From positions 1 to 6,898 of the forward strand of contig NNSL01000427.1 of assembly GCA_003123965.1 (NCBI GenBank): 6,898 nucleotides of DNA. Direction: 5' to 3'. Source of the stretch: Balneolaceae bacterium SMO_bin1. GTDB lineage: Bacteria > Bacteroidota > Rhodothermia > Balneolales > Balneolaceae. Shown piece after piece: positions 6,066-6,898 of the stretch; position 1 is the stretch's first letter, and each line of letters begins with the position of its first letter. The position numbers and the translations under genes were made by a program. Under the pieces are notes generated by a model. That model was given only the letters and a program-made list of their open reading frames with translations. It was not told where the DNA came from and searched no databases.

Positions 6066-6887
6066 TTAAAACGAAGAATTGGGTTCATCACCAAAGCGGT
6101 TATACCAAAAACGGATGGCCCCCAAACCGATACCCTTAACAATAAATGCGGAAAAAACGATCATAAGCCCAACTTCCCATAAGAATACAATGAGCACACC
6201 ATAAAATATGAAGAGATACAGACGCCCTTTGTATTTTTGGAGAGATTCGCGATCGAACGAAGGGACTTTATCAAAAGGAATGGTGCTTACCATCAGAAAT
6301 GAAAGCAGAATAATCAACGGAATCAGAATTGTGTTGATACCCGCTTGAAAGCCCGCAAACAACTCCATGCGATCGTAAAAAGTGAGGTAGAAAGCAGATA
6401 TCATTATGGCTTGTGCAGGGATGGGCAGGCCGATGAAATAGTCACCTCTATCGCTGCCGGAACTGTGCGCTTCTACGTTATACCGGGCTAAACGAACAGC
6501 TCCACAAAGGGGCGGCAATGCACTTAAAATAAGCCCTAAGAATGGCATTTCATTGAGCCCAAGGCTATATAGCATGAAGCCTGGAGCAACACCAAAGGAA
6601 ACAACATCGCTGATAGAATCGAGCTCAATACCGAACTGACTTGTGGCATTAGAGAGGCGCGCCATAAAACCATCAAGTGCATCAAATAACCCGGCCGAGA
6701 CAATAAGCCACGCCCCAAAAAACAGTCGGCCTTCAGAAATGCTGAGAATAGCCAAGAAACCGCAGAATAGGTTCATCAGCGTAAAAAAGCTGGGAACGAC
6801 GATGCGGGGTATCGGTTTGCGCTTGGGCTTGTCGCGATTTTTGCGGCGCCGGCGAAACCGTTTCCATTTTTGTATCGGATACTTCAT
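6066..6887 (-). CDS. pssA: CDP-diacylglycerol-serine O-phosphatidyltransferase
   Basis: This membrane enzyme makes phosphatidylserine from CDP-diacylglycerol and serine, the step before phosphatidylethanolamine. The 273-residue product carries the complete CDP-alcohol phosphatidyltransferase signature DG-x2-AR-x8-G-x3-D-x3-D: Asp72-Gly73, Ala76-Arg77, Gly86, Asp90 and Asp94, the metal and CDP site. The first 28 residues are strongly basic (FRRRRKNRDKPKRK), typical of a cytoplasmic N-terminus. Hydrophobic segments follow at about 31-50, 56-70, 101-130, 155-172, 182-202 and 222-252. GLPIPAQA (153-160) is a conserved element of the PssA branch, which favours PssA over PgsA. The start ATG at 6887-6885 leaves only 11 bases to the window edge, so upstream neighbours and the promoter are not visible. 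It is co-directional with trp but functionally unrelated and separated by the trp leader. Confidence 0.93.
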   Translation of the reverse strand: MKYPIQKWKRFRRRRKNRDKPKRKPIPRIVVPSFFTLMNLFCGFLAILSISEGRLFFGAWLIVSAGLFDALDGFMARLSNATSQFGIELDSISDVVSFGVAPGFMLYSLGLNEMPFLGLILSALPPLCGAVRLARYNVEAHSSGSDRGDYFIGLPIPAQAIMISAFYLTFYDRMELFAGFQAGINTILIPLIILLSFLMVSTIPFDKVPSFDRESLQKYKGRLYLFIFYGVLIVFLWEVGLMIVFSAFIVKGIGLGAIRFWYNRFGDEPNSSF

Positions 6888-6898
6888 GCAGAGTATTT

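Overview
The window is one co-directional block on the minus strand. Read in the direction of transcription (high to low coordinates) it holds pssA, a short regulatory region, and most of a tryptophan biosynthesis operon: trpL (leader peptide), trpE, trpS, trpG, trpD, trpC, trpF, and the first 81 codons of trpB, which runs off the left edge. Gaps between structural genes are 1 to 12 bp, so trpE to trpB is almost certainly one transcript. No plus-strand gene, RNA gene, insertion sequence or CRISPR array is supported. No gene-free stretch exceeds about 210 bp.

Organism: most starts lack a good Shine-Dalgarno sequence and sit behind A/T-rich DNA. Separate trpC/trpF and trpE/trpG genes, moderate GC and the general look of the proteins suggest the Bacteroidota/Balneolota/Rhodothermota side of the FCB group. 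This is inference from sequence character, not a database match.

The regulatory region (5857-6065) holds the most informative signal. A 23-codon ORF with three consecutive Trp codons (trpL, 5926-5997) is followed by a strong intrinsic terminator that ends 10 bases before the trpE start codon. Three mutually exclusive pairings can be drawn: 1:2 (5988-5977 with 5940-5929), 2:3 (5943-5935 with 5898-5890) and 3:4 (5899-5892 with 5879-5872). This is the full logic of ribosome-mediated transcription attenuation. Ribosomes stalled at WWW favour the antiterminator; ribosomes reaching the leader stop codon, or no translation at all, favour termination.

The encoded pathway runs from chorismate to tryptophan: TrpE+TrpG make anthranilate, TrpD adds phosphoribosyl, TrpF isomerises, TrpC closes the indole ring and TrpB (with TrpA, presumably beyond the edge) makes Trp. 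Unusually, tryptophanyl-tRNA synthetase (trpS) lies between trpE and trpG. The attenuator that senses charged tRNA-Trp would then control both Trp synthesis and Trp charging.

Anomalies: trpD is split by an apparent one-base insertion in a run of seven A (minus strand, 2153-2159), upstream of its Mg-binding Asp-Glu pair. A perfect palindrome at 938-958 forms the end of trpC and the start of the trpC-trpF junction, and resembles a dispersed palindromic repeat. A second inverted repeat (6027-6053) lies between pssA and the trp leader.
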